NCBI GenBank assembly: GCA_019748055.1
Contig: JAIEQC010000039.1
Location: 1-57,089 of the forward strand
Length of the DNA: 57,089 bases
Source of the DNA: Caulobacteraceae bacterium
GTDB taxonomy: Bacteria; Pseudomonadota; Alphaproteobacteria; Caulobacterales; Caulobacteraceae
Reading direction: 5' to 3'
Shown: one piece after another, positions 43,650 to 54,033 of the stretch
Position numbering within the stretch: the first letter of the stretch is position 1
Layout: the number at the start of each line of letters is the position of its first letter
Position numbers and translations under genes: made by a program
The notes under the pieces: generated by a model
Databases searched by the model: none
What the model was told of the DNA's origin: nothing
Seen by the model: the letters and a program-made list of their open reading frames with translations, nothing else

Positions 43650-44470
43650 GCGAGAACCGGCACCGCCTGCCTAAGCCGGCCACCGACTCGGATCGGCTCG
43701 ATGCGAGTGGCCAGCCCGGTCCGATCATCCGTCTCGACATAGACGCCGCAGATCGTGGCCGGACCGCTGGCCGGGCTGTAGCGGCCGCCGCTGATGCGCG
43801 TGGTGAAGCGGCGCAGCGGCTCTTCTTTCTCGTTGCCGATGACGCTGTCGTAGTCGCAGCAGCCGCCGGCGTCTGTCTGATAGGCCGTCCCGCCCGGCAG
43901 GATCTGGCAGTCGGCGGTGGGCACGTGGGTGTGGGTGCCGACCACCAGCGACGCTCGGCCGTCGCAGAAGTGGCCCATGGCCATCTTCTCGCTGGTCGCT
44001 TCGCAGTGCATGTCGACGATGATCGCGTCGGCGGCCATGCCGAGCGGGCAGGCGGCGAGCTCCTTCTCCACCGCGCTGAACGGGTCGTCCATCGGGTCCA
44101 TGTGGACGCGGCCGAGCACGTTCATGACCAGCACCGTGCGGCCCGAATGGGTCTCGAAAAGATTGGCCCCGGCGCCCGGGGCGTCCATCAGGCGCGGATA
44201 GTTCAGCGGCCGGATCAGGCGCGGCTCGCGCACGATGTAGGTCAGGGCCTCGCGCTGGTCCCAGCTGTGGTTGCCGAGCGTCAGGCAGTCGGCGCCGGCC
44301 ATGAACAGCTCATTGGCCGTGTGCTCGGTGATGCCGAAGCCGCCGGCGGCGTTCTCGGCGTTCACCACCACGAAGTCGAGCTTCAGGTCGCGCTTCAGCC
44401 CCGGCAGGTGGTCGGTGATCCCGTCCCTGCCCGACTTGCCCACCACGTCGCCGAAGAATGCCAACCTCAT
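43646..44470 (-). CDS. ymdB: YmdB family metallophosphoesterase
   Basis: A 274-residue calcineurin-like phosphoesterase of the YmdB/TIGR00282 family. The active site is well visible: MRLAFFGDVVGKSGRD, VVNAENAAGGFGI, TLGNHSWDQ, and VVGTHTHVPTADC. Members hydrolyse 2',3'- or 3',5'-cyclic nucleotides in studied Gram-positive species. It follows fau with a 4-bp overlap (ATGA) on the transcript that starts at zauP, an arrangement common in alphaproteobacteria. Confidence 0.93.
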   Translation of the reverse strand: MRLAFFGDVVGKSGRDGITDHLPGLKRDLKLDFVVVNAENAAGGFGITEHTANELFMAGADCLTLGNHSWDQREALTYIVREPRLIRPLNYPRLMDAPGAGANLFETHSGRTVLVMNVLGRVHMDPMDDPFSAVEKELAACPLGMAADAIIVDMHCEATSEKMAMGHFCDGRASLVVGTHTHVPTADCQILPGGTAYQTDAGGCCDYDSVIGNEKEEPLRRFTTRISGGRYSPASGPATICGVYVETDDRTGLATRIEPIRVGGRLRQAVPVLA

Positions 44471-45024
44471 GCGAACGGCCTATAGCCGACCTCGGTCAGA
44501 ACGCCATGCAGCCGAACGTCATGGGTCTCGACCGGCAGGCCCGCGACCTCCTGCCCCGCATAGGCCAGACCGACGCGTAAGGCGCCCGGCAGGGCGGCGA
44601 AAGTCCGGTCGTAGTGCCCCCCGCCCTGCCCCAGGCGCCAGCCGCGCGCGTCGAAGGCCAGCATTGGCGTGACGATCAGTTCCGGCTCGACCGTCTCGGC
44701 CAGCGGCAGGGGCGCGGGCACGCCGACCAGATCGGGCTCCAGCGGCTCGCCGGGCGCCCAGCGACGGAAGATCATCGGCGCGTCGGGCTCCACCACCACC
44801 GGCAGGCACAGCTCGCGGCCGGCGGCCACGAGAGCGGTCGCCAGCGGCGCGGCGTCCAGCTCGGTGCCGATGGCGTGATGGACGGCGACGACGGCCGCGG
44901 GCGGCAGGTCGGTCGCGTGATCGGCGACGCGACGGGCGACCGTCGGGTCCAGCCCGCTCAGCCGCTTGCGCTCGGCCCGCATGGCGGCCCGCAGTTCGCG
45001 CTTGTCGGTCGGATGCGGGCTCAC
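44467..45024 (-). CDS. fau: 5-formyltetrahydrofolate cyclo-ligase
   Basis: A 185-residue enzyme converting 5-formyl-THF to 5,10-methenyl-THF with ATP, returning folate to the one-carbon pool used in purine synthesis. The N-terminal KRELRAAMRAERKRLS and the C-terminal MLAFDARGWRLGQGGGHYDR signature are clear. The GTG start at 45024 lies downstream of a likely 6S RNA and zapA, the same neighbourhood as in many proteobacteria (zapA-ssrS-fau). Overlaps ymdB by 4 nt. Confidence 0.94.
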   Translation of the reverse strand: MSPHPTDKRELRAAMRAERKRLSGLDPTVARRVADHATDLPPAAVVAVHHAIGTELDAAPLATALVAAGRELCLPVVVEPDAPMIFRRWAPGEPLEPDLVGVPAPLPLAETVEPELIVTPMLAFDARGWRLGQGGGHYDRTFAALPGALRVGLAYAGQEVAGLPVETHDVRLHGVLTEVGYRPFA

Positions 45025-45146
45025 GCGCGAGCCATACGCCTTGCCGGCACGGAGCGGTAGGCCCGGCCTGAAGCCGCGCGCCTCACTGGCGACGGTCCGC
45101 GTCCGGCCTCAAGCAGCGAGGCTCCGCGAGCCGAGCGTTAGGCCCA

Positions 45147-45285
45147 CAAAAAAGAGAGGTTGGCGGGGGCCGCGAGGGCCGTGAAGGACGGTTCAATCCC
45201 CTCGACCTGGCGAACCAGGTGGGCGCCGTAGTGCCCAGGCCCACGAGCCCGGACAGGGACAGCTCCCTTAGAGACGATTAAGGTC
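45147..45285 (-). ncRNA. ssrS: Probable 6S RNA
   Basis: The ~400-bp gap between zapA and fau has no coding frame with protein character, and this is where ssrS lies in most proteobacteria. On the minus strand AAGGGAG (45269-45263) pairs with CUCUCUU (45158-45152), which is followed by a short U-run, giving an outer closing stem. Inside is the hairpin ACCUGG-UUCG-CCAGGU. Ends are approximate and I could not fold the whole RNA, so the call rests mainly on synteny plus the closing stem. 6S RNA would bind housekeeping RNA polymerase. Confidence 0.55.
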
Positions 45286-45421
45286 GCTGGGATGTGTTGC
45301 CTTCGACGAGAGCCGCAGCCGACCCGCCGGGTGCGAAGATAGGCGCGGTCGGGGGGCGGAACAATGGCGGGCTTTCTTGCCCCTTGTCGCTCGCGGCGCG
45401 GTCGCTCGCTGCTTGGGTGCG

Positions 45422-45745
45422 TCAGATCGTCTGGGCCAGCTTCTCAAGCCGCGCCGCGACGGCGTTCAGGGCCTCGGCGACGCCGTCGTTGGCGGCGGAG
45501 GGCGTGGGCGAATCCCCGGCGGGGCTCATCGTGCCCGCAGCCAGCCGCGTCTCGTGCAGTTCATCGGCCAGCAACAACGCCGCCATGAGGAACAGGCGGA
45601 TGTCGCCGACGTGGCCGACCTCGGCCGCCACGTTGCGCACGTGATCGTCGAACTGGCGGGCCAGCATGCGGACGCGGTCTTCCTGACCGTCGGCGCATCC
45701 GACGGCATAGGGGCGGCCGTTGACCTCGACCGTGACGGTGGCCAT
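45422..45745 (-). CDS. zapA: Cell division protein ZapA
   Basis: A 107-residue FtsZ-ring-associated protein. The N-terminal VTVEVNGRPYAVGCADGQED and the helix LARQFDDHVRNVAAEVGHV are typical of ZapA. The C-terminal coiled-coil region is shorter and ends ALNAVAARLEKLAQTI. In Caulobacter, ZapA acts with ZauP to condense the Z-ring. Its start overlaps the zauP stop (TGATG). Confidence 0.93.
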   Translation of the reverse strand: MATVTVEVNGRPYAVGCADGQEDRVRMLARQFDDHVRNVAAEVGHVGDIRLFLMAALLLADELHETRLAAGTMSPAGDSPTPSAANDGVAEALNAVAARLEKLAQTI

Positions 45746-45996
45746 CAGGCGGCCTCCTCGTCTTCGCCGAGAGCCTGGCGAATGGCCTGGGCGGCCAAGG
45801 CCAGGGCTTCGGACGCCTCACGGCCGGCGGCCTCGAGTTTGGCGGTGCGGGCGGGATCGACGCGCGGGGCGAACAGGTCGTCGTCGGCCACGGGGCGGGC
45901 GACGGCGGGGCGGGCCTTCAGGTCCAGGACCCTGCGCTCAAGCAGGGACAGGGCGCGATCGACCCTCTCCCGGGCGGCGGCGGCGGCGTCGGCCAT
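45745..45996 (-). CDS. zauP: ZauP (ZapA upstream protein), coiled-coil Z-ring factor
   Basis: An 83-residue protein directly upstream of zapA and overlapping it by one base. The ATG at 45996 has a perfect AAGGAGG site, so the longer open frame upstream is not used. The N-terminal helix ARERVDRALSLLERRVLDL has heptad spacing fitting a coiled coil, followed by a DDLFAP linker and a second helix. In Caulobacter, ZauP binds ZapA and both localise at the Z-ring. The call uses size, coiled coil and position; the sequence family is weakly conserved. Confidence 0.75.
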   Translation of the reverse strand: MADAAAAARERVDRALSLLERRVLDLKARPAVARPVADDDLFAPRVDPARTAKLEAAGREASEALALAAQAIRQALGEDEEAA

Positions 45997-46087
45997 GTGC
46001 CCTCCTTTCAGAATCCGTATAGAACCCGCCACGCCCGCGCGGTAAAGCGCCGCCGCCTCCCTTTTTTCCGCCTCCCGACGAAAGAGC

Positions 46088-48085
46088 GTGCCCGTGGCCG
46101 ATCCCAAAACCGCATCCAAGGCCACTCCCAAGCAGATGGCCGACGCCATTCGCGTGCTGGCGATGGACGGCGTGGAGAAGGCGAAATCCGGCCATCCCGG
46201 CATGCCGATGGGCATGGCGGACGTGGCCACGGTTCTGTTCAGCCGCTTCCTGAAATTCGACGCGAGCCGCCCGGACTGGGCCGATCGCGACCGCTTCATC
46301 CTGTCGGCGGGCCACGGCTCGATGCTGATCTACGCCCTGCTGCACCTGACGGGCGTCAAGACGGCGACGAAGGAAGAGCTGGCGAACTTCCGTCAGTGGG
46401 GATCGAAGACCGCAGGCCACCCGGAGTTCGGGCACATGCCGGGTGTGGAGACGACCACCGGCCCGCTGGGTCAGGGCCTGGCCAACGCCGTCGGTTTCGC
46501 CATGGCCGAGCGGCATCTGGCGGCGAAGTACGGCGAGGATCTGGTCGACCATCGCACCTGGGTGATCGCGGGCGACGGCTGCCTCATGGAAGGCATCAGC
46601 CAGGAGGCGATCACGCTGGCAGGCCGCTATCGGCTGAACAAGCTGACGGTGCTTTGGGACGACAACGAGATCACCATCGACGGCAAGGTCGGCCTGTCCG
46701 ACGCCACGGACCAGAAAGGCCGCTTCAAGTCGGCCGGCTGGGCCGTGAAGGCGATCGACGGCCACGACATGCACGCGATCCGCGCGGCCATGAAGTGGGC
46801 GATGAGGCAGGACAAGCCGACCCTGATCGCCTGCAAGACGAAGATCGGGCGCGGCGCCGCCACCATGGAAGGCAGCCACAAGACCCACGGCGCGGCGCTG
46901 GGCGCGGCCGAGATCGCGGCCACCCGCCTGGGCCTGTCCTGGACGCACGATCCGTTCGAACTGCCGGAGGACGTTGCCGCGGCCTGGAAGAAGGTGGGGC
47001 GCCGCGGCGCCAAGGTCCGGAAGGCGTGGGAAACGAAGCTGGCGGCCCATCCACAGGGCGCCGACTTCAACCGCGCCATGAACGGCGACCTTCCCGCCGA
47101 CGCTTTCAAGGCGCTGGACGCCGGCATCGCCGAACTGGTCGAGGCCAAGCCGGCCCAGGCCACGCGCGCCTCTTCGGGCGCGGCGCTGGCCAGGCTGTTC
47201 GACGCCGTGCCGGAGATGATCGGCGGCTCGGCCGACCTGACCGGATCGAACAACACCTTCGTGGCGGGCACGCCGATCATGGACGCGCCCGACTATGAGG
47301 GCCGCTACGTCAACTGGGGCATCCGCGAGCACGGCATGGCCGCGGCCATGAACGGCATGGCGCTGCACGGCGGGGTGATCCCGTACGGCGGCACCTTCAT
47401 GGTGTTCTCGGACTACAGCCGCCCCTCGATCCGACTGGCAGCCCTGATGGGCATCCGCGTGATCCATGTGCTGACGCACGACTCCATCGGCGTGGGCGAG
47501 GACGGGCCGACGCACCAGCCGGTCGAGCACCTGGCCGCGCTCCGCGCCATACCCAACCTGCTGGTCTTCCGCCCCGCCGACACGGTCGAGGCGTTCGAAT
47601 GCTGGCGCGTCGCGCTGGAGACGAAGACCGCGCCGTCGGCCCTGGCCCTGTCGCGGCAGAAGACTGACGCGGTGCGCGTCACCGCGTCGTCGGAGAACCT
47701 GTCGGCCCGCGGCGCCTACGAACTGCGCGCCGCGTCCGGCCCAGCCAGGGCCACCCTGTTTGCAACCGGCACCGAGGTGCCGATCGCCCTCAAGGCCGCC
47801 GAGACGCTGGAGGCCGAAGGCACCCCGACCCGCGTCGTCTCGGTCCCGTGCTTCGCCCTGTTCGAGCAACAGGACGCCGCGTACCAAGCCTCGGTCATCG
47901 GCCGCGGCACGGCGCGCGTCGCGGTCGAGGCGGGCATTAAGCAGGGCTGGGAACGCTTCATCGGCGAAGACGGCGGCTTCGTCGGCATGACAGGCTTCGG
48001 GGCCAGCGCCCCGGCCGAGGTGCTGTACGAAAAGTTCGGGATCACCGCCGAAGCGGTGATCGCGCAGGTGAAGGCGCGGCTGTGA
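46088..48085 (+). CDS. tkt: Transketolase
   Basis: A 665-residue thiamine-diphosphate enzyme of the non-oxidative pentose phosphate pathway, supplying ribose-5-phosphate and erythrose-4-phosphate. ThDP-binding motif [26 protein letters not shown], the [14 protein letters not shown]-terminal substrate site and [15 protein letters not shown] are all present. Two close GTG codons (46088 and 46094) could start it; both give the same enzyme. It is divergent from zauP and overlaps purT by 4 nt, linking ribose supply with purine synthesis. Confidence 0.96.
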   Translation: MPVADPKTASKATPKQMADAIRVLAMDGVEKAKSGHPGMPMGMADVATVLFSRFLKFDASRPDWADRDRFILSAGHGSMLIYALLHLTGVKTATKEELANFRQWGSKTAGHPEFGHMPGVETTTGPLGQGLANAVGFAMAERHLAAKYGEDLVDHRTWVIAGDGCLMEGISQEAITLAGRYRLNKLTVLWDDNEITIDGKVGLSDATDQKGRFKSAGWAVKAIDGHDMHAIRAAMKWAMRQDKPTLIACKTKIGRGAATMEGSHKTHGAALGAAEIAATRLGLSWTHDPFELPEDVAAAWKKVGRRGAKVRKAWETKLAAHPQGADFNRAMNGDLPADAFKALDAGIAELVEAKPAQATRASSGAALARLFDAVPEMIGGSADLTGSNNTFVAGTPIMDAPDYEGRYVNWGIREHGMAAAMNGMALHGGVIPYGGTFMVFSDYSRPSIRLAALMGIRVIHVLTHDSIGVGEDGPTHQPVEHLAALRAIPNLLVFRPADTVEAFECWRVALETKTAPSALALSRQKTDAVRVTASSENLSARGAYELRAASGPARATLFATGTEVPIALKAAETLEAEGTPTRVVSVPCFALFEQQDAAYQASVIGRGTARVAVEAGIKQGWERFIGEDGGFVGMTGFGASAPAEVLYEKFGITAEAVIAQVKARL

Positions 48086-49278
48086 CGGTCCGCCTCGGCA
48101 CCCCCCTGTCCGACACCGCCGTCCGTGTGATGCTTCTGGGCGCCGGCGAGCTGGGCAAGGAGGTGGCCATCGAGCTGCAGCGGCTGGGCGCCGAGGTGAT
48201 CGCGGTCGACCGCTATCCGAACGCCCCGGCCATGCAGGTGGCGCATCGCAGCCACGTGATCCCGATGACGGACCCGCACGTGCTGAACGGCGTCATCCTG
48301 GCCGAGGCCCCGCACCTCATCGTGCCGGAGATCGAAGCGATCGCCACCGAGGTGCTGGCTGAGATCGAGGCGGCGGGTCTGGCGACCGTCATCCCGACCG
48401 CGCGGGCGACGCAGCTGACCATGAACCGCGAGGGCATCCGGCGGCTGGCGGCCGAGGAGCTGGGCCTGCCGACCTCGCCCTATGCCTTCGCCGGATCGGC
48501 GCAGGAGCTGATGGAAGCGGCTTACCGGATCGGCCTGCCGGTCTTCGTCAAGCCGGTGATGTCGTCCAGCGGCAAGGGCCAGTCGATGATCGACGCGCTG
48601 GAGGACGCGGGCAACGCCTGGCAGTACGCCCAGTCCGGCGGGCGCGTGGAGACCACGCGGGTCATCGTCGAGGGCCGCATCGACTTCGACTTCGAGATCA
48701 CCCTGCTGACCGTGCGCTCGATGCGCGACGGCGCCGTCGTCACCGATTTCTGTGACCCCATCGGCCACCGTCAGGTGAAGGGCGACTACGTCGAGAGCTG
48801 GCAGCCGCAGGCCATGTCGGCCGCGGCTCTGAAGTCTGCGCAGGACATCGCAGGCAAGGTGACCGAGGCGTTGGGCGGCCTGGGCGTTTTCGGCGTCGAG
48901 CTGTTCGTGAAGGGCGACCAGGTCTGGTTCAGCGAGGTCAGCCCGCGCCCGCACGACACCGGTCTGGTGACGCTGGCCACGCAGACCCAGTCGGAGTTCG
49001 CGCTCCACGCCCGCGCCATCCTGGGCCTGCCCATCGACGTGACCCGCCGCGACGTCGGCGCCAGCGCGGTCATCTATGGCGGCATGGACGCGGTCGGCGT
49101 GGCCTATGAGGGCATCGCCGACGCCCTGTCCGTTGTGACCGCCGACCTGCGCCTGTTCGGCAAGCCTGAGGCTTTCGAGCGTCGGCGCATGGGCGTGGCC
49201 ACGGCGCGCGGCGAGACGACGGATCAGGCGCGCGAACGGGCGCGCGAAGCGGCGTCGAGGGTGCGGGTGGTGGTATGA
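48082..49278 (+). CDS. purT: Formate-dependent phosphoribosylglycinamide formyltransferase PurT
   Basis: A 398-residue ATP-grasp ligase that forms FGAR from GAR using formate and ATP instead of 10-formyl-THF (PurN). N-terminal [21 protein letters not shown], the ATP-grasp loop [13 protein letters not shown], and [19 protein letters not shown] identify it. The GTG start overlaps the tkt stop, so the two are co-translated. Confidence 0.95.
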   Translation: MTVRLGTPLSDTAVRVMLLGAGELGKEVAIELQRLGAEVIAVDRYPNAPAMQVAHRSHVIPMTDPHVLNGVILAEAPHLIVPEIEAIATEVLAEIEAAGLATVIPTARATQLTMNREGIRRLAAEELGLPTSPYAFAGSAQELMEAAYRIGLPVFVKPVMSSSGKGQSMIDALEDAGNAWQYAQSGGRVETTRVIVEGRIDFDFEITLLTVRSMRDGAVVTDFCDPIGHRQVKGDYVESWQPQAMSAAALKSAQDIAGKVTEALGGLGVFGVELFVKGDQVWFSEVSPRPHDTGLVTLATQTQSEFALHARAILGLPIDVTRRDVGASAVIYGGMDAVGVAYEGIADALSVVTADLRLFGKPEAFERRRMGVATARGETTDQARERAREAASRVRVVV

Positions 49279-49311
49279 GCCCACCATCCAGTCACGAGTA
49301 GTGATACCGCC

Positions 49312-49968
49312 TCAGTCCTCAGCCGGGGGCGCCGGCATGAGGTCGCCGTAGGGCGCGGCGTCTTCCAGAGCGCGCTGGAACGAGGGGCGCGCCATCAGGC
49401 GTTGGTGCCAGGCCCGCAGCCGGGGACGGTCGCCGAACGGGACCAGACGGCGGGCGTAGGTCATCAGGGGCGCCGCGCCGCAGTCGGCCAGGGTGAAGGT
49501 CGCGCCCGCGCCCCACTCACGGCCGTCGGACAGCCGGTCCTCCAGCATGTCCCAGGCGGTCGCCAGCAACTCCTCGTCCTGACGCATGGCGACGGGATCG
49601 GGCGTGCCGGCGCGGCCCAGACGGTTGAAGACTATGCGGTTCATCGCCCCGCCGACGTAGAAGTCCAGCACCCGGTCCACGAACCGCGTCTCCAGCGCCG
49701 CGTCCGGTTCGGCGGGGATCAGCCGGCCGCCGCCGGCGCGCCGGTCCATCCACTCCACGACGATGCTGGATTCCAAGAAGACGCGGCCGTCGGGGTCGAC
49801 GAGCACCGGCATCTTGGCGAAAGGCGAGAGCCGCGCGAACTCGGCCATCAGCGCCGCGTCGGCATGATCGACGATCTTCAGCGTGAACGGCAGTCCCAGC
49901 TCATAGGCGGCGGTCGACGCCTTCTGGCCGTAGGCGGAATAGGGATGGTGCCACAGGGTGAAGCTCAC
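49312..49968 (-). CDS. Glutathione S-transferase family protein (ArsR-linked module)
   Basis: A 218-residue GST: thioredoxin-like N-terminus FTLWHHPYSAYGQKASTA, cis-Pro in FAKMPVLVDPDG, ESSIVVEWMD as the glutathione contact, and a helical C-terminal domain containing FTLADCGAAPLMTYA. The GTG start overlaps the SRPBCC gene by 4 nt, so it is the last gene of a three-gene coupled operon with an ArsR repressor. A role in processing an electrophile sensed by the operon is plausible, but inferred. Confidence 0.9.
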   Translation of the reverse strand: MSFTLWHHPYSAYGQKASTAAYELGLPFTLKIVDHADAALMAEFARLSPFAKMPVLVDPDGRVFLESSIVVEWMDRRAGGGRLIPAEPDAALETRFVDRVLDFYVGGAMNRIVFNRLGRAGTPDPVAMRQDEELLATAWDMLEDRLSDGREWGAGATFTLADCGAAPLMTYARRLVPFGDRPRLRAWHQRLMARPSFQRALEDAAPYGDLMPAPPAED

Positions 49969-50450
49969 GGGTTCGTCTCCAGTTCGCGCGCAAGGTTCTC
50001 GAGCATCTGGGCGCAGCCTTCCTTGCGCAGCGGCACGTGGGCCCCGCCGTCGTCGCCGTAGTAGGCGCCCTGCTCGACGTAGATCAGCCGCGTGCCGTCG
50101 CCATCGGGGAACAGCTCCACCGTGACCAGGGAAGCCGAGTCGCGCCGGCGCGCGCCGTCCAGTTCGCGGCCCATGACGTAGGCCAGCACGATGCGGTCGT
50201 TTTCGATCAGGTCGACGAAGACCGTCTCGTTGAAGCCGACCGGGTTGGCCTCTCCGCCGAAGCGGTAACGCCCGCCGCCGCGCCCGCCGATGCGGAAGTC
50301 GTGGTCCCAGTCGAAGATCTCGGCCCCGGGGCTCTCGACGAACCAGCGCGTGAAGGCGACGGGGTCGGACCAGGCGGCGAAGACGCGCGTCGGCGAGGCG
50401 TCGTAGCGGCGCTCCAGAGTGAACATGCCGTGGGCGAGGGGTTCGGTCAT
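49965..50450 (-). CDS. SRPBCC (AHSA1-type) domain protein
   Basis: A 161-residue START/AHSA1-like domain protein. The ERRYDASPTRVFAAWSDP start and the AFTRWF segment are hallmarks, and the fold offers a hydrophobic ligand pocket. Such proteins are very often paired with an ArsR-type repressor, as here, where it overlaps both arsR-like and GST genes by 4 nt. The ligand is unknown. Confidence 0.9.
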   Translation of the reverse strand: MTEPLAHGMFTLERRYDASPTRVFAAWSDPVAFTRWFVESPGAEIFDWDHDFRIGGRGGGRYRFGGEANPVGFNETVFVDLIENDRIVLAYVMGRELDGARRRDSASLVTVELFPDGDGTRLIYVEQGAYYGDDGGAHVPLRKEGCAQMLENLARELETNP

Positions 50451-50791
50451 TCCCTGGGCTCCGGTTCGGGGAGAGTCTCGTCGAGAAAGGCGCCCAGCCG
50501 GTCCAGCCGCGCCCCGGCGGCGAGCCGGCGCTCGGTCAGCCAGCGCTCGGCGGCGGACAGGGCCTGCGGATCGACGCGGCAGGTGCGGACGCGGCCGACT
50601 TTTTCGGACGTCACGAGACCGGCGTCCTGAAGCACCTTCAGATGCTGGACCACCGCCGACATCGACATGGGCAGAGGCTCGGCCAGTTCGCTGACGGTCG
50701 CAGGGCCGTGCGTCAGCCGGTCGACCATTCGGCGCCGCGTGGCGTCGGACAGGGCGTGGAAGGCCAGATCGAGCGGCTTTTGCTGAAGCAT
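50447..50791 (-). CDS. ArsR-family transcriptional regulator
   Basis: A 114-residue winged-helix repressor: LAFHALSDATRRRMVDRL as first helix pair, then ATVSELAEPLPMSMSAVVQH as the recognition helices. No cysteine pair for metal binding is visible at the classical ArsR place, so it probably responds to a non-metal signal, as usual for ArsR-SRPBCC pairs. The palindrome TACTTAAGTA lies two bases before the ATG, and no ribosome site is visible, so it may be translated from a leaderless or very short message. Confidence 0.92.
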   Translation of the reverse strand: MLQQKPLDLAFHALSDATRRRMVDRLTHGPATVSELAEPLPMSMSAVVQHLKVLQDAGLVTSEKVGRVRTCRVDPQALSAAERWLTERRLAAGARLDRLGAFLDETLPEPEPRE

Positions 50792-50792
50792 T

Positions 50793-50802
50793 TACTTAAG
50801 TA
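50793..50802. promoter_or_regulatory. Palindrome TACTTAAGTA, probable ArsR operator
   Basis: A perfect 10-bp palindrome in an AT-rich patch immediately upstream of the ArsR-type gene. It is well placed to be bound by the regulator dimer and to block transcription or translation of the operon. The rest of the 90-bp divergent gap is GC-rich. Confidence 0.6.
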
Positions 50803-50881
50803 TCAAGCCGGCGGATCGGCCGCAACCCCCCGTTAAGCGACGCGGCGCACCCTCTCTTCAGTCGGAGTTCGGAAGGCCGCC

Positions 50882-51262
50882 ATGTCCACCATCCAGACCC
50901 AGAGCTATCGCCGCGCCCGCGATCATTTCGAGCCCCAGGACATCGATCCGCAGGAGCAGCGCCGCCTGCGCGGCCAGCTCGAGCAGATCGACTACGCCGC
51001 CTTCGTGGCCAACCGCGAGGTCATCGGCCAGGCGCTGCAGGGGATCGAGCCGGCCACGTTCCAGCGCATGGCGGTGCTGACCGCGACGGCCCGCGCGCGC
51101 TGGGCGGGGGAGGCGTTGCGTCAGTCGGAATCCGGCGCGCCGTCGACGCCGGATCAGATCGCCCGCCTGACCTCGGCCCGCGCGGCCTATGAGGAGCTGG
51201 CAGAGGCTTACGAGGCGCTACGGCGGATGGTGGAGCGCGGGTACGTCACCCTGAAGGGCTGA
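50882..51262 (+). CDS. Hypothetical protein, mostly helical
   Basis: A 126-residue soluble protein of unknown family. The predicted structure is alpha-helical, with Glu/Arg/Ala-rich helices (QEQRRLRGQLEQIDYAAFV, ARAAYEELAEAYEALRRMV). No signal or membrane segment. GGAAGG lies just before the ATG. It is divergent from the ArsR-type operon and convergent with the Pro-rich membrane protein gene, with 7 bp between stops. Confidence 0.6.
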   Translation: MSTIQTQSYRRARDHFEPQDIDPQEQRRLRGQLEQIDYAAFVANREVIGQALQGIEPATFQRMAVLTATARARWAGEALRQSESGAPSTPDQIARLTSARAAYEELAEAYEALRRMVERGYVTLKG

Positions 51263-51269
51263 GGCCGCC

Positions 51270-52151
51270 TCAGCGCGGGCCGGTGACGATCGTGTCGCCC
51301 TGGGTGCGCGGCGTGGGCTCGGCGGGAGGCGGCGGTCCGTCGGTCGCGGCGGGCGTCGGGGGCTGAACCAGAGGCGCTGCCTCGATCGCCGGAGCGGGCG
51401 GCGGGGCTTCGGCGGCAGGCGTCTCGGCGGGCTGGGGCGCTGGCGATGCGCTTGGCGGGCGAGGCGAGAGCGCGGGCGTCCGCGTGGGTGCCGGCTCGGG
51501 GGCAGGAGCCTCCGCGGAAGCCGGAGCCGCGTCGGTCGGCACGGCCTCGACCGCCGGGGTCGGAAGGGGCTCCGGCTTGGCCGGCGTCGCCGCGAGCAGA
51601 ACCGAAGGCTGCGACGCCGCCGCCGGGGTCTCGACCGGGCGCGGCGCGAGCGCCCAGACGCCCACGCCGACCGCAACGACCGCGGCCAGGGCGCCGCCGA
51701 CGATCAGGGTGCGCGACGGAGCGCGACGCCTTGCGGACGTGGCGAAGGCCGGCACGACGACGTCTTCCCGCTCAGCTTCCGGGGGCAGGATCGGCCGGAC
51801 CGGGGCCGGAGCCGGGGCCGTCGAAGCCTCGACCGTCGGCCTGGCCGCGGGTGCGGGCAAAGGGCGGACCGTCGCGTCGGGTTTCAGCACGGGCCGCGGC
51901 TCAACCCGCTTCCGGGCTTCGGGTGCGGGAGCAGGCGCGGGCGTCGGCGCCCGGGGCGCGACCGGCACCAGCGAGTCGCGGAACAGGTTCACCGGGCGCT
52001 GCGGCGTGGGCGGCGGCGCAGGCCGGGGCGGCGTGGGGATCGGGTCCAGCCGCTCGCCCGTCGGCAGGGGGCCGGCGCGGAAGACGGGGGCCGCCGACCG
52101 GCGCCAGTCGATCGGCGCGGGGGACGGCGGGCGGCGGTCGTCGTCGGACAT
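51270..52151 (-). CDS. Proline/alanine-rich single-pass membrane protein
   Basis: A 293-residue protein. The N-terminal ~145 residues are Pro/Ala/Arg-rich and probably disordered (cytoplasmic), one hydrophobic helix lies at about 148-168 (TLIVGGALAAVVAVGVGVWA), and the ~125-residue C-terminal part is again Pro/Ala-rich. No catalytic domain is visible. It ends with QGDTIVTGPR. A structural or tethering role is possible; the function is not known. The ATG at 52151 is used rather than a GTG 9 nt upstream. Confidence 0.65.
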   Translation of the reverse strand: MSDDDRRPPSPAPIDWRRSAAPVFRAGPLPTGERLDPIPTPPRPAPPPTPQRPVNLFRDSLVPVAPRAPTPAPAPAPEARKRVEPRPVLKPDATVRPLPAPAARPTVEASTAPAPAPVRPILPPEAEREDVVVPAFATSARRRAPSRTLIVGGALAAVVAVGVGVWALAPRPVETPAAASQPSVLLAATPAKPEPLPTPAVEAVPTDAAPASAEAPAPEPAPTRTPALSPRPPSASPAPQPAETPAAEAPPPAPAIEAAPLVQPPTPAATDGPPPPAEPTPRTQGDTIVTGPR

Positions 52152-52235
52152 CAGGGGCACTCAAAGCGGGAACGCGAACTGAAAGCGTGCCAGCGTGCCG
52201 CCCGATCCCGACGATTTCTGGGCCGTGGGCGCCGG

Positions 52236-53002
52236 TCAGTTCTTCAGCCGCCAGCCCGTCTTGAAGATCCAGCCCACGAAGGCGAGCAGGACGAAGAAGA
52301 AGCCCAGCGTGGCCCCCAGGCTGATCGCCACCGGCACGTCGCCGACGCCGAAGAAGGCCCAGCGGAAGCCGCTGATCAGATAGACCACCGGATTGAACAG
52401 GCTGACCGTCTGCCAGGCGGGCGGCAGCATGTCGATCGAGTAGAAGGCGCCGCCCAAGAACGTAAGGGGCGTCACGATCAGCATGGGGATGAAGTTCAGC
52501 TGTTCGAAGCTCTGGGCCCAGACGCCGATGATGAAGCCGAACAGGGCGAAGGTCGCCGAAATCAGCACCAGGAAGGCCAGCATCCAGAACGGGTGGAGGA
52601 TCTGCAGCGGCACGAACAGGGCCGCCGTCGCCAGGATCACCAGCCCCAGCACGACCGACTTGGTCGCCGCCGCGCCGACGTAGGCCAGCACCGTCTCGAA
52701 GGGCGAGATGGGCGCGGACAGCAGCTCGTAGATCGTGCCGGTGAACTTCGGGAAATAGATGCCGAAGCTGCCGTTGAAGATGGAGTTGGTGAACAGGCTG
52801 AGCATGATCAGCCCGGGCACGATGAAGGCGCCGTAGGGCACCTCCGACACGCCGCCCATGCGGCTGCCGATGGCCGAGCCGAAGACCACGAAATACAGCG
52901 CCGTCGTCACCACCGGAGTGATCAGCGACTGCCACACGGTGCGCAGGCTGCGCGCCATCTCGAACTTGTAGAGCGCCCAGACGCCGTGACCATTTAAGCC
53001 CA

Positions 53003-53003
<1 letters not shown>
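52236..53003 (-). CDS. ABC-2 type transporter permease (YadH-like)
   Basis: A 255-residue permease with six membrane segments. The [55 protein letters not shown] and [16 protein letters not shown] blocks match the YadH subfamily closely. It pairs with the ATPase upstream (TGATG overlap). The substrate is unknown; members are annotated as multidrug or lipid/polysaccharide exporters. Confidence 0.92.
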
Positions 53004-53938
<935 letters not shown>

Positions 53939-54033
53939 AAGCCCCTCCCCCGCGGTCCGGCCCACATATGCCGCCTGCGATCTTCCGCAAGGGCAAGCGG
54001 AGCCGTCGCACGCTCGATGCGTTTCAGCCCGGC

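Noticed and set aside
45185..45200. T-arm-like GGTTCAATCC suggesting a tRNA on the plus strand
   Set aside because: The bases on both sides of the loop do not pair as a 5-bp T stem, and no acceptor or anticodon arm could be built.
46000..46299. A longer zauP reading frame starting at 46299
   Set aside because: The extra residues overlap tkt on the other strand, and the ATG at 45996 has an ideal AAGGAGG site.
45938..47887. A 649-codon open frame antisense to tkt
   Set aside because: Same GC-driven shadow effect; it also runs over the zauP start and lacks domain features.
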